From positions 332,356-394,355 of the forward strand of contig MNCI01007731.1 of NCBI GenBank assembly GCA_015680685.1: a DNA stretch of 62,000 nucleotides, written 5' to 3'. The position numbers were made by a program, and so were the translations under genes. Positions within the stretch are counted from its first letter, which is position 1. Every line of letters starts with the position of its first letter. Under the pieces are notes generated by a model. That model searched no databases, was not told the origin of the DNA, and saw only the letters and a program-made list of their open reading frames with translations. The stretch comes from Gnetum montanum. Its lineage: Eukaryota; Streptophyta; Gnetopsida; Gnetales; Gnetaceae. Shown here one piece after another: positions 44,946 to 56,869 of the stretch.

Positions 44946-46860
44946 GGAGTGCTCAATATTTCTTGTATGCAACTGGTGTGCCCAAGAAACTTAGATACAA
45001 AGGTGCCTGTATGTAGCAACCACATAACAAGAGAACACCCAATGGTTGATAGCTAATCAAGAGAGCAAGACATCAATATGCATGGAACTAACTTGGGGAA
45101 CAACATGCAACCACAATGAAAGCATAGATATATTGGAGTATGAGCATCACCAACTTCCAACCCTTAATCTAAAAACATTAATTGGGAGAAGTTGGACACT
45201 TCTAAAAATTTCAAATAACTGCTCATTATTTCAAATCTCTCCCTTTCAATTTAGTCATGGGGGAGATTTCCACCTATGTTGATTGTTTGAGGCCCCAAGT
45301 TCTTTTAAGTTTTTGTTTTACACATTTTTTTTCATATTTTTTTTTACAAATTTCTTTAACTTTTCTTATTTTTTTTTACAACATCGTTTATACTTTTTCT
45401 TTTATTTGTGTGTTTATGTGTGTGTCTTATCCATTTTGTTAAGTTTGTCACCCAATAAGTGCTCTTAGTGATGGTATGAACTGTTTTCTTTTGGTTGCTA
45501 ATGTTTGGTTTTTACCTTTAAGTTACGATGTTAATACTAAGGTATGGTTCTTTTGATATATCAGGCAATGAGTCCACATCATTCATGCATCCATAAATCT
45601 CTATGGTCTCTCTTGGCTTGGAACTGTACAGTCCCTTTCTTCAAAATAATAAGAACTATCAATGAATTGACTGGGCATTTCTCAAAGTAAGGAAGGACTC
45701 AAGGATTGAAAAGGGTGTGGCTTCAAGGGAACTTGATGCATTTGTGTTGGCCATTCTCTTAGGTTCTTGGATGTTTTCTTCTTGAGTTTTTCTTATATTT
45801 CGAGGTTGCTTTATTTTCAAGAAGCTGAGCCAATGAAAATAAATATAAAAAATTCTTTGCATGGTGTGGTTCTTATGTATAAAGACAAAAAAAAAAATAC
45901 TGAGGATTCAAAGCACATCCCTTACACAAAATAATCATTTGGACTACAAGCACTAGTTATGGAACTAAAAACATGTTCCCTCTAACCAAGGCCCTTGCTC
46001 GCTTCCTACTTTTTCCTCCTTTGTTTCATCAAAATGGTGGTGGCTCTTTGAGGGATGCATTCTTGTTACTTTAAGTGAATGGATTGGCTGAATGCATTAA
46101 TGCAAAGTCACTAGATGTGGCTTGTTTGAGGCTAGATTTGGAATGGGATCTACTCAATCACATTAATCATTAAATACACAAGGGGCTGTACACCACCTTG
46201 TTCTTGAGACTCCATTCCATTCTCTTCTTTTCATCATTCTTTCTCCATTGTTCACCTCATTTCCGATTGTATCATTAGTGTATATTTTGGTTGACACATT
46301 GTTTTCTTTATGGTAAATTCTTGTGGTTAAGACTTTAACTCTTGTTCCAAATGACATTCTCAAAGCCTACAAACTCTTTGAATGTGGGTTTGCTAGGGCA
46401 TTAAGGGCATGAGCCTACTTTGGGTAGGACCCATTGGCATTTCTATTTGGTGCATTAGTTAAACTCTTTTCCTTAACATTTTTGCAATCAACTCTATTTT
46501 GTTCGTTTCCATCTTGACATCCATTTCATTGATGTTACAGTTGTCTCTTTTTCTCCATCTTCCTTATTCCTTTTCTTTTTCCATTCTATCGCTACTGGAA
46601 GTTCGCTCTTAGTCATGGGGGTCCTGACCCAATTTTTTCGATTTTCTCCTAGCCCCTACACCTTCGGTAGTCACCAATATGATATCTCCAGAATTCGAAA
46701 TCGACCATACCACAACTTAGCCAATGGACCTTTCACCGAAGCAAGCTATCAAATTCATTGTGATTCATTTACCCTTGCTAATATAAGACTGTGTTATGTG
46801 TGTNAAAATTCATTGTGATTCATTTACCCTTGCTAATATAAGACTGTGTTATGTGTGTAG
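44946..46860 (+). other. Element C 3' spacer (pol deleted)
   Basis: After a short remnant shared with D (GGTGCCTGTATGTAGCAACCACA), the sequence jumps to TAGTCATGGGGGAGATTTCC (45253), the position of the pol end in D. It then follows the 3' spacer shared with D, A and B (AAAAGGGTGTGGCTTCAAGG at 45709; ATGAGCCTACTTTGGG near 46410). T-rich at 45310-45440. No promoter-like TATA box was found here, unlike B and D. Confidence 0.65.
46751..46858 (+). repeat. 53-bp duplication around a single N (assembly artefact)
   Basis: 46751-46803 and 46806-46858 are identical, separated by N at 46804 and one A. Same signature as at 42466. Confidence 0.85.
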
Positions 46861-46947
46861 ATGAAAATCATACAAGAACAGATTGGACCTAGAAGAAACA
46901 CTTGGAATGGAACGGTGCTGAAGCAATTATGCAAGGAACAAGATTGA
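46861..46947 (+). pseudogene. Element C ORF3 start remnant (28 codons)
   Basis: An ATG follows directly after CTAAT (46833) ... GTGTAG, the same acceptor-plus-ATG arrangement that opens ORF3 in B and D. The reading (MKIIQEQIGPRRNTWNG) ends at TGA after 28 codons, with no recognisable ORF3 domain downstream before the LTR. It is identified by position only. Confidence 0.4.
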
Positions 46948-47216
46948 TGGCGTGCTTGTGGATGGACAATGAAAGGCACAATCTTGGCATTGGAAGCAGC
47001 AGACTTCTTCTCTCTTCTCTCTTCTCTCTCAGCTGCCAAATAAGGCTTGAGGTCAAATGTATAAAGTGTTCACTCTTGTTGTCGTGAACACAATTTTTGT
47101 CATGTTCTGTAATGATGATCCATTCGCATTTCATCCCATTCACCATTAGTTCCATTCAAGTCAATAATCCCATACCTTCCCAATATTTTGTAAGGAACTT
47201 GAGGATGAGTTTTTAT

Positions 47217-47231
47217 TTAGTCATGGGGGTA
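47217..47231 (+). other. Element C polypurine tract region
   Basis: TTAGTCATGGGGGTA ends at the LTR start. The TAGTCATGGGGG wording also occurs at 45253 and 46611. The G-run likely acts as the plus-strand primer. Confidence 0.5.
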
Positions 47232-48074
47232 TGATGGGACATGATATTTTATGGGCCACGATATTGCATCCTTCCCTACGATATCGCATACACGATATCA
47301 TAGCCTGTCACCAGTTTTATAAATAAGAGGCAACACCCCCTTGTTTCTCCATCTAGATATAGACCTTAGCCAAACTCTTGTCATTTTTCCATTCCAAAGT
47401 TAGAATAATTTCCATGTGCCCACAGTAAGAGCCCCAAAGTGAATGGATCTTTATTTGAGCAATTTTGTACCTAAGCACACAATTCTATATGGTAATAAAG
47501 ATGAAATTTTGGATAACCCTTGCAGCATATGGACTAAGCTAAATAGGACTTTAATTACTGTTAGTATCTCCCAACCCTCAACTCTCATAGTTAAGTGCAT
47601 TCATAGGACTAAGCTAAATAGGACTTAATCTCTCTCAACCCTCAACTCTCATAGTTAAGTGCATTTAGTATGACTGCTTCAAGCACCTGCGTTACACTTG
47701 GTAATCCCAGTAACAAATAGTGTTTGGTAATCCTAGTAGCGTTGCATTGGTTCAGGGTATGAAACAACAAGTGGGAATGGATACTAATGCTAGGATGATT
47801 AAGGCTTAGTTAGTTAAAGTTAGTTACTTAGCCTCTTCACCCCTTTCCCTCATTAGCATAGGCGATAAAAGAGAAAAGATATAAAAATCACCTACCTCAA
47901 ACTCACTTAACCATACAACTATGACAAATACAAGTGAGTTTGGGAGGACAACGATTGATTAACCTTAGGTGTTCGATAATACATGTAATTAGTTAGTTTG
48001 TGGAGTTCGACTAGATCGCACATGTAATGCTCGTATTCATATGGTTGAGTGTAGGGTTACCTCGTCACTCATCA
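47232..48074 (+). repeat. 3' LTR of element C
   Basis: Pairs with 40904-41692. The extra 54 bp come largely from a local tandem duplication at about 47570-47665 (CAACCCTCAACTCTCATAGT twice, with AAGTGCATT). GATATC is exact at 47279 and 47294, and the TATA box is at 47315-47325. Confidence 0.92.
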
Positions 48075-48079
48075 ATTAT

Positions 48080-50846
48080 GATTGAAAATTCTTATGATAA
48101 AATTGAGGGAGCTTTTTCTTAGTTCATAAGCCATGAGCTTTCCATTTAGTATGATCTTAAGGAACAATTTTGTTTATCTAATGCTACTGGATCAAGTGTT
48201 CACTGTGATGATTGGTTTCACTTGTCTCACCTTTATGGAGGTACTAATTAAATTTTTGAAAGACTTGATTGTAATTATTTTTCCAATTATTCTTGTTGGT
48301 TCTATGATGAAAAGTTATAGTTCATAAAGATACAACTCTTTCAGACCATTTTTCAATCTCTCTTAATCTAGAATTTACTATTAAATCCGTGGTTCAATGT
48401 TATGAGCTTTTTCATATAAATACATCTTTATTTCTTAGTCCTTTTAGTAAAGGCATTTTGATGTCTCTATGGAAAGAAGAAATTAGACCTCTTGGTAAAT
48501 TAGGTTGAATTGATTAGTGGCTATATGCTATATATTATGTTCATAATTTTGTCCATTGGTTGGGTAAGCAATATGCTAAGAGCCAAAGGGAGATTGAGAA
48601 AACAATTTATGATAAAATTCAAGAAATCAATACTACAATACAAAATGATCCCTTTAATATTATTTTTCAACAATGACTTACTTATATTTTCTTAGTCAAA
48701 TAGAAATGGGATATGCATAATGTTGAATGTAGAGGGAAACCTATGTAAGGAATTCTCATCAAAATTCATTTCAACTAGTTGAATGTAGAGGGAAACCTAT
48801 GTAAGAAATTCTTTAAATTCTTAAAAAAGGTAATTTAGCTATCATTGACTTCATGGAAGTTGATGGTCAAATTAGTTCCAATCCTCTTATTATGAATGGT
48901 TTTCTTGAAAGTCATTTTCAATGTATATTTGTTTCAAGTTGTTTTTATCATGAGCATTTTCTCTCTTATGGTAATCATTTATCTAATATTATTCATAGCA
49001 GTCACAACCATATTCTTAAACAAGATATCTGTCTTACTAAAATTAAAGTTGTAATATGTAGCTTGGCCAATGATAAATCTCCAGGTTTTGATGGAATTTC
49101 CATTGAATTTTTAAAAAATCATTAGGATGTTGTTGATATAGACCTTTATTGTATTTTTGTATGAGCCATTGAATAACATTCTCTTGGTCAAGAGTTGAAT
49201 AGAAGAGTCATTATTCTTATTCCTAAGGAAGGTGATCATTTCCAGATTGGTAATTGATGTCCTATTACTCTTGAATTTTATTTATGAAATTTTCACATAA
49301 GTTCTTAATAAAAGATTAAAACCAATTATTCCTTAGTTAATTATTCAAGTGTAAAATAGCTTTGTCAAAGGTAGATATACTTTGAACAATGTTGTTGTAG
49401 CTTTGGAGGGTATGCAATGGATTGATGATTCCAATCAAGACATTAGTTTTTCAAAGCTTGATTATACTAAAGGATATGATAGAATCGAATGCTACTGCAG
49501 TTGATGCTACAAATGCTTACATTACTAATAGTTTTAAGCTTTAATGCTCAATTGGGCAAGGTTCATCCTAGTTGTAGATTTGTTATCTCATGCTATATAG
49601 AAGGACCAAGAACATAATTTACTATAAAGCATATTTATTAAAAATAATCTTCCTAATTTGTTAAATATGCATTTTGCAAATGACTTGTTTTTTAAGATAA
49701 AAAAAGATAGTTATTGAAAATCATCTTTTTTATCATATTTTTCAATATTGTAGATTTTTAGTATCTCAGATTAATTAGTTTAAACATTCTTTCTTTTGCA
49801 ATAAGGGAGTTCAAGAATGGCCTTTATCTAAATCTTAGCATTTTGTAGAAAAGTTGGATGATTTCAAATTGTTAAGTGTTTCTTTTTTCTTTGTTGGATC
49901 TTCAAAAACTTTATGGGATGTTATAATGAAGAAAATTGAACAAAAACATATTAAGTAGAAGGAGAATAAGCTTTTAAAGGCTGCTAAGTTTATTTTTTGT
50001 AAGCATATCATTTAAGCTACATATGTCTATTATTCCTAATTTTAGGCTCCTAGTATTTTTGCATATCATTGAATTGATTAACTTGTGAAAACTTTTATTT
50101 AGAGTAGGAGCCATTCAAGAAAACGATTTTTTTGTGTTGTATGGGACATTTGCACTTCTCAAAAAGATGATGAAGGATTAGGATTAGTGAATTATTATAA
50201 GTAGGATATTGTTTTATGTGCCAAGTGGGTGGTTAAACATTTATATAGTGGAGAGCCTTGGAAGCTTCTTTTTCATAAGTGTATTTAGATGGATAAGCCT
50301 ATAGGTAGTGATTACTAGAAAGGCACTCATTCTTTTAATTAGATCCTTTTTCCAAAAGGTATTACTATATTAGGTTTTATTACAATAAAGCACATTTGGA
50401 AGTCCTCGAGTTTTATTAGTGATTTTTGAAACTTCAATAATATTACTTTTTCTACTACTATGATTCATAAGATTTTACCTTGGTGGATTCCCATTATTAA
50501 TGAACTATGGACTATTAAATATCCATGCCTTTATAGTACATGGTGTAAGCTTGAAATTTCCTCCCTTTCATATCTTCACATGCATAATTACTAGATTACT
50601 TGATGTAAGTATCAAAGTCTACATTTCTTAAGATTTTAGATAGTCTGGAAAAAATTGTAGTAGCTATTTAAGATTATCATAATGGTTTTTATTATTTTTT
50701 CTTGGATTAATGAGTATCATGTTTTTTTATATTGGTTCAAGATTTCCCATACTCTTTTTACTTCTAATTCTAATATTTCGCCAAGATTTAGTTATCTTTA
50801 GAAGGTTAATTATAATGTGTAGTTATGAAAGGAACAAAGTCAAAAG
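48080..50846 (+). pseudogene. LINE ORF2 relic, right part (reverse transcriptase)
   Basis: Continues the endonuclease (VHCDDWFHLSHLYGG near 48200), then FMEVDGQISSNPLIMNGFLE (48851). The RT begins with SLANDKSPGFDGISIEFLKN (49060-49120), LNRRVIILIPKEGD (49193), FVKGRYTLNNVVVALEGM-type residues, FSKLDYTKGYDRIE (49450; RT motif A with its Asp) and NMHFANDLFFKIKKD (49660; FADD box mutated to FAND). The C-terminal zf-RVT region has WDICTSQKDDEGLGLVNYYK near 50140. It is cut again by element D at 50851. Very many stops. Plant L1-like. Confidence 0.85.
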
Positions 50847-50851
50847 GTATG

Positions 50852-51761
50852 TGATGAGTCGCATTAAGTTGGCTGCGTCGAAGAGGCCTCGTCGACTGGG
50901 CTTCATTGACGAGGCTTAGTTGACACATCTTACCATGCATCGATGAGGCCCCATCGATGCAGTGTTGATTTTCTTGATATTCAGCTATAAATACATGCTT
51001 GCAACCACATCTATGACATAAATAGATTGTAGTTGTAGTAGAGCTCTTTCTTTTTTTCCCCTAGTGCCTACAACAGGAGTCATTAAGTGTACGAATCTTT
51101 ATTTCAGCATTGTTGTACTTGACCACAATAGTGTGTGTGGTAATAAAGATGAGATTTTTGATAAACCTTGTAGTACTTGGGATTGATTAGCTATTTTATT
51201 CATGCATTTACTATTTCTAATTATTTATTAAATGCTTTTAATTAGTTGTTAAATATTTTTTAGTTATTACATTAATGAGGCAATTAAGCAAGATATATTA
51301 CACACATAAGTAAGATTGCTTCAGGAGTAACACATATTCACTTGGTAATCCCAACAATGTTTTTGCTTGGCTCATCCAATAGCATAGTGCTTGGTCACCC
51401 AGCAGTAGGTATGTGGGTTTAAGATGTGTATGGAAAGTGGGAACATATACTTATGTTAGGATTAATAAATGATTAGTTAATTCGTTAATTTACATTAATT
51501 AATCAGATCCTTTTAATCTACAATTCAAGCACTCAACTATAAAACATAAAAATGATAAAAATCGAATGCCTCAGTTACACTTAACCATACCAACAAAAAT
51601 CACAAGTGTAATTAGGAGGAAAATGATTGACCTTAAGGCTAGATTCACTTTCTAAAGGGCTAGTTCACTTAAAATGACAAAGTCTATGAAATTCGACCAG
51701 ATCACACATGAATGCTTCATGATTCATATGGTTGGGTGTAAGGGTACCTCATCACTCATCA
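50852..51761 (+). repeat. 5' LTR of element D
   Basis: TGATGAGTCG...CACTCATCA, 910 bp. The U5 end matches A and C. U3 lacks GATATC arrays and instead has AGAGGCCTCGTCGAC, GACGAGGC and two CATCGATG palindromes (50938-50959). The TATA box is CTATAAATA at 50985-50993. Confidence 0.88.
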
Positions 51762-51771
51762 TTGGCACCAT

Positions 51772-51789
51772 TGGCACCATTGCCAGGGA
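51772..51789 (+). other. Element D primer-binding site, partly duplicated
   Basis: TGGCACCATTGCCAGGGA: 15 of 18 bases match the tRNA-Asp complement. The preceding ATTGGCACC (51761-51769) is an extra copy of its first bases. Confidence 0.75.
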
Positions 51790-51925
51790 CTTTGTTTGTG
51801 AAACTTATGCTATTTAGATTTAAGTGAATACCATTATATGATTGTATGAACCGAAAGAGAAATATCATTTCCACTATACATAAAAATTATAAAGGCACAC
51901 TAACAATTTTGTTTTGTTTTGTAAA

Positions 51926-54300
51926 ATGTCTTCTTCTTCTTGCAAGCACGAGGATACCAAACCATTGGTCCCACAAGAATGCAATGTGTTATACACTCAT
52001 CTAGATGAGTTTGTGCCAAATTTCACCTTCGTCCTACATCAGGATGAACATATGAGATGGTATGATATGAAGAGAAACATCATCTTTCCCCAAGATAGAT
52101 ATGTGCCTGGGATGCTATTCAAAACCCATAAGAAGTTGGACATAGAAGATCTTCATGAAAAATACGTCGTGAATGGTTATGACACTTGAAACTACTATCC
52201 CATTGAAACATAAAGAAAGCAAGACCAACATTAAGAGAAACTCCATGAAGCTACAAAGGGGAAACATTACACTAATCCCTTGTTCCTACTATATCAAGAG
52301 GTCAATGAGGATCCTTCCTTGGAAGGTTCTCAACATGAAGATTTTCCACCCCTTGCTATTGATGGCAAGGGTGTGAACCTAGCATTGTGATCAACTATTC
52401 ATGAATTACGTTTAGGAAAAAGTTATAGCCAAGGTAGGGACTTGGGTAAATAGTGCAAAAACAAGGGATCTAAGGATGGTGATCGTAACAAGTGTAAGAG
52501 TGGTGGTGGTGGTGGTTCACCTTCATCTTCATCATCTTCATTTGATTTTGAACATTCCTCTTCATCTAATAGTTCTTGTGGATGCTATCATTGAAGCAAC
52601 TATGATGAAGGTGATCATTAAGACAACAATGGCTATGAATGCCACCAAAATTGAAGGGGTGGCCAAAACCATCATTGGTGCCATTGACGTAGTGGTGATG
52701 ATGAACCTCTATTAGTAACTCAAAGTATTCTCAACATTGCAGAGGTAGTGAAAATCCCAACTAGGCGTATGAAGGATAGTTGGATCAAGTGCTTAGATAT
52801 GAACAATATTACAAGATTTGAGGGGGGATACAATTTTGATCTGTAAGTGCATCTATAAGCTTTTCAAGATGCTTGTGCTTTATAGAACCTAGAGAATGAG
52901 TGGTAGAAACTCAAACTTTTCCCAAGGACACTCATTAAAGAAGCTAAAAGTTGGTACTGATCCTTAGAGCCAGAATTTGTCCATAGATGGAGTACCATGT
53001 TAGAACTATTCAATGACAAATACTAAACGTACTCCAGAGTGTCTAATCTGAGAAGGTAAATACAAGGCTAGAAATAAGGAGCATGTGAAATTTTGGATGC
53101 CACCATGGACTGATACTATTCACTCCTACATCAATGCCCTAGCCATGGTTACTCTTAGAGGGAACAACTTTGCCACATTGTAGATGGGCTCAGAGCTGAA
53201 ATAAGAAGAATCCTTGGGATGTATGCCCAAGTAAGGTTGTCTAAAATGAGAGCTCATTATATCCAAAGGTTAATTGAGTAGGTAGCTAAAAAAGAAGATG
53301 AGCTACAAAAGAAGGAAAGTGTTGAAGAGTATAATAGGGATCCATCTATCAGAAAACGAGAGGTCCAAGTTTGTGATGAGGAGGGATCACCACTTGATGA
53401 AGTGGTGAATAGAAAGACCTTACCTATTTAAAAATATATTTTTGATATTTTGGAGAAGGTTGACAAGTTATGGGATTGTTTGGATGAAAAATTTCAAATT
53501 TCTTTCAAGATTGCTAAAGAATCCAAAGAGCAAAATAGTGATCATAATCATAGGAGGTGAAAAGAAGCTGAATGTGCCTACCAAAGAGGTAAGGGAAAAA
53601 CTACTACAGTAGACAAAGTTGTGGAGTCTAACTTTGATAATGAAACTAAATGTGACATGCCAATACAAACATCCAAAGAGATGTTGCCCTGTGGTGTCAC
53701 ACTTACAAGAGTCTGGAGTGTACACATTGAATCCTCACTTAGCATGTAGGCAAGCTCCAAGATGATTGCCTTACCCTTAAGGCAGTTCATGGCAGTTCCA
53801 CCAATAACAACAAGCTTACTACCCAAGTCGAACTTCTTTGCAACCTTATGAACAATACCAACAGTGGTACCAATCACAATCATGGGGAATGCCATCGTCA
53901 AGGTAGTAGTACCCTTATAAGAAACCAGATCCATATGGGTACTATGTTTAGTAGCCTATCTCCCCTAGAATCTCTGCAAGTCATGCATCATTTCAACATC
54001 ACTATTACCCTTCAGAGTATCATTAAAAACATTCATCATATACTCAAGGGAAAAACCCATATCTGTATCTTTATCATCCTCCACATCCCTTTACACCTAA
54101 ACCTCTACCTTCAACCCAATTACCTCACATTTTTTCTATGTAGGGTGAGATTCCTCCATAGCCACAACAATGAAATGCTACAAGGGCTAGACACTCACAA
54201 CTAGTTTTTCAACCAAGTGGTCTGGATAATCGATCAAGGAAATATCCTTTCTTTCGGCCCAACAGTCCTCTCCAGCCTCACAACCTACTCCAATTGATCA
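51926..54300 (+). pseudogene. Element D gag polyprotein and linker, broken
   Basis: Starts at 51926 (MSSSSCKHEDTKPLVPQECN), with FTFVLHQDEHMRWYDMKRNI as in B. The core at 52780-53290 reads MNNITRFEGGYNFDL, AFQDACAL, KLKLFPRTLIKEAKSWY, TMLELFNDKY, DGLRAEIRRILGMYAQ, with about ten stops, mostly TAG where other copies have Gln or Trp. The C-terminus DEVVNRKTLPI and a VESNFDNETKCDMPIQ segment correspond to 43490-43790 of C. The linker lies at 53760-54300. Confidence 0.8.
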
Positions 54301-54414
54301 TCTTACATCTCCATCACCCTCATTCTCTACATCAAATAACTTTGAGTTCCCTTCAAATCAAGTGCTACCTAGGATCAACACTATAATGCTAACTCATATT
54401 GTTTTTGACTAGAT

Positions 54415-54865
54415 GAATGTTGACAATCTTCCTACAAAAAGATCAGACCTAGGAAGCCCACTTATTTATCTACAAATTGGTAGATAAGAGCCATGTAAGG
54501 ATCTTCATGATTGTAGTTCCTAAGTTAATCTCATATCCCATGACATGTACAAGGCATGGAACCTACCCCCTTTTAGAAAGAGCAATATTTGTCTAGAATT
54601 AGCAAATTAGTCGATTACTGTCCCTCTAGGATTAGTAGAGGATAGTGTGACCATAGTTTGTGGGTGGTCCTATCCTACTAATTTTCTAGTAATCAAGGTG
54701 GACAACTACAAAAATGAATTCCATATCATAATGAAAAGAGTTTGGTTAAGCATGGTCAACAGGTGAATGGGGATAAGGGACTTATCTTTGAAAATATCCA
54801 AGGAAAATGAACTAGGAAAAATTGAGAAGAAGCGTATTCCATGCATCGTGTATAGTGATAACAGG
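54415..54865 (+). pseudogene. Element D aspartic protease, broken
   Basis: Reads LPTKRSDLGSPLIYLQI, VNLISHDMYKAWNLPPFRKS, ICLELAN, SITVPLGLVEDSVTIVCGWS and GKIEKKRIPCIVYSDN, about 75% similar to the protease of C by eye. The active-site DLG has decayed to a stop-containing stretch before VNLIS. Inactive. Confidence 0.78.
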
Positions 54866-55169
54866 TGTAATTGTGTGCCAAGGATTTGGTTAATCAAGAG
54901 GACATACATTAAACCATGCAATTAGTGTGCATAAGAGATCAATATTCAAAGGTGTCTATATGTAGTAGCCACAAAGCAGGAGCATACTTAATGGCTGATA
55001 TCTGATTTAGATAGCAGCACAATATGTAGGAGCCAATTAAGAGCCTAACATATGCATATGTTGAAGGCATGAAAAAAATTAAATAAGTTCATTTCCAACT
55101 CGCTAATGAAGATGATGATACCTATTGGAAAGAGTTGGAAATTCCTAATCACTTCAAGTAGGAGCCCTT

Positions 55170-55970
55170 AAAACTAAAATATTTAGCAATCGTTATGGAG
55201 TATGCATTTTTAAAGAATGGTAAACTGGTCATCATTAATGCCAAACTTAATCTTGAGAAAAAAGAAATTTTTTTTAAAAGTAGTGATTAAATGGTTAATA
55301 GTCTTTGCTTGGTCATATCCAAAGCTAATAGGAATCAATCCAAGGATATGCCAACATCACATCTACATCGACTCAGCCATGAAGCCTAGAAGGTAGTCGT
55401 AGAGGCAGCTAAACCCCAAATTGAAGCAAGTCGTTAAGGAAGAGATAGAGAAGCTCCTCAAGGTGGGGTTCATCTATCCAATTGTGCATAGTGAGTAGGT
55501 TAGCCCAATTGTAATTTTACTAAAGAATGGTGGAAAATGGTAGATTTGCATTGACTTCAGGTGGTTGAATATGGCAACATTTAAAGATCACTTTCCTTTG
55601 CTATTTGTAGATCAAGTGTTAGACATCATATTTGGGCATTGTTATTATAGTTTTTTGGATGGTTATAGAGGTTATAACGAAATCCAAATTGCACCCAAAG
55701 ATTAGGCCAAGCATGAGTCCCTGAGGAATTTTTACATATTTTAAGATGCCATTTGGTCTATGCAATGTCCCTGCAACATTTCAATGCTTGGTCCTTAGTA
55801 TCTTTCAACAGCAAATAGGTAGTGGTGTTGAAGTCTTCATGGATGAATTTTTCACCTATGGAGTTACCTTTGAGAAAGCCTTGGACCAACTTAAGCAAGT
55901 ACTGAAGAGATGTGTTGAGACAAATCTATGGCTCAAGTGACAAAAGAGTGATCTCATGGTCTAAGAAGGC
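55170..55970 (+). pseudogene. Element D reverse transcriptase, broken
   Basis: YLAIVMEYAFLKNGKLVIIN lies near 55180, then EIEKLLKVGFIYPI-type residues in another frame. MPFGLCNVPATFQCLVLSIF starts at 55746 (the MPFGL.NAPATFQ thumb-side motif), followed by VEVFMDEFFTYG at 55830. The catalytic FMDD is FMDE here, so the second Asp is lost. Frames change several times. Homologous to B 25.9-26.4 kb. Confidence 0.85.
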
Positions 55971-56269
55971 ATTGTCCTAGGGCACCAAATTTCACAAAAA
56001 GGGATTGATGTAGACCCAAAAAAGATAAGAGTCATCTAAGGAATAACATGAGAACTAGAGACCATTACAGATATTTGGTCATTCTTTGGACACATTTGCT
56101 ACTACTGGTGATTTATTGAGAAGTTCTCTAAGATTGGAAAGCTTTTGGTAGAGCTTACAAAGAAAGATGCGCCTTTCATCTAGACTAAGAAATGTGAACA
56201 CACATTCCAACAATTTAAAGAGAAACTGATATAAACACCAACCCTACGAGCACCGAATTGGTCCAAATC

Positions 56270-56660
56270 ATTTCATATCATGATAGACGCATCTAATTAT
56301 CCCTTGGGAGCTATGCTCACACAAATGGATGATAAGAAACATCCATATTATATCCACTATGTGAGTCAAAGCATTGTGGAAGCACAATTAAATTACACCA
56401 CCATGGAGAAAGGGTTAATGATAGTGGTGTACATGCTAGAAATGTTTAGGCACTATGTGCTTGGTTACAAAGTATTTGTGCATATAGACCATAGTACAAT
56501 TCACTTCCGCATGAATAAGTTGACAGTGAGCCCTTGCATCATATGGTGGCTCATGAGCTTGTAAGAATTTGATCTCAACATGGTAGATCGAAAAGGGACC
56601 AAAAAATGTGATCGTTGACCATCTCTCTTACTTAGGATGTGATAATAAAGAGGAGGAGAG
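56270..56660 (+). pseudogene. Element D RNase H, broken
   Basis: MIDASNYPLGAMLTQMDDKK (first catalytic Asp in the DAS motif), YVSQSIVEAQLNYTTMEKGL (the E of the helix), GYKVFVHIDHSTIHF (the TDH-type motif with IDH), then after a stop EFDLNMVDRKGTKK and VDHLSYLG at the usual end. It degrades the RNA strand of the hybrid. Mostly open but ended by stops at 56563 and beyond. Confidence 0.85.
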
Positions 56661-56869
56661 CCCAATCTCTAATTAGTTTCTAGATGAAATCCTCTTTATA
56701 GGAGTAATAAGTAAACAAATGCCTAAAAACGAAACATGGTATAATGGCATCCTCACATATCTTCTCACTTAAGAGATGCCACAAGACTTGGATTTTAGGA
56801 AAAAAGAAAAAATTTCTTCATTAGATCAAATACTTCATGGAAATCAATAGACACCTTAACAAGGTGTGT

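Larger units (their letters stand above)
40904..48074 (+). mobile_element. Ty3/gypsy element C (gag-pro, lacks RT and integrase)
   Basis: A 7.17-kb plus-strand element with a perfect 5-bp target duplication ATTAT (40899-40903 and 48075-48079). LTRs are 789 and 843 bp. The interior holds gag and protease. Protease is followed, about 300 bp later, by the same TAGTCATGGGGGAG that follows the end of pol in D (58028), so RT, RNase H and integrase are cleanly deleted. ORF3 is reduced to a few codons. It would need enzymes from a relative to move. Two single-N artefact sites lie inside. Confidence 0.92.
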
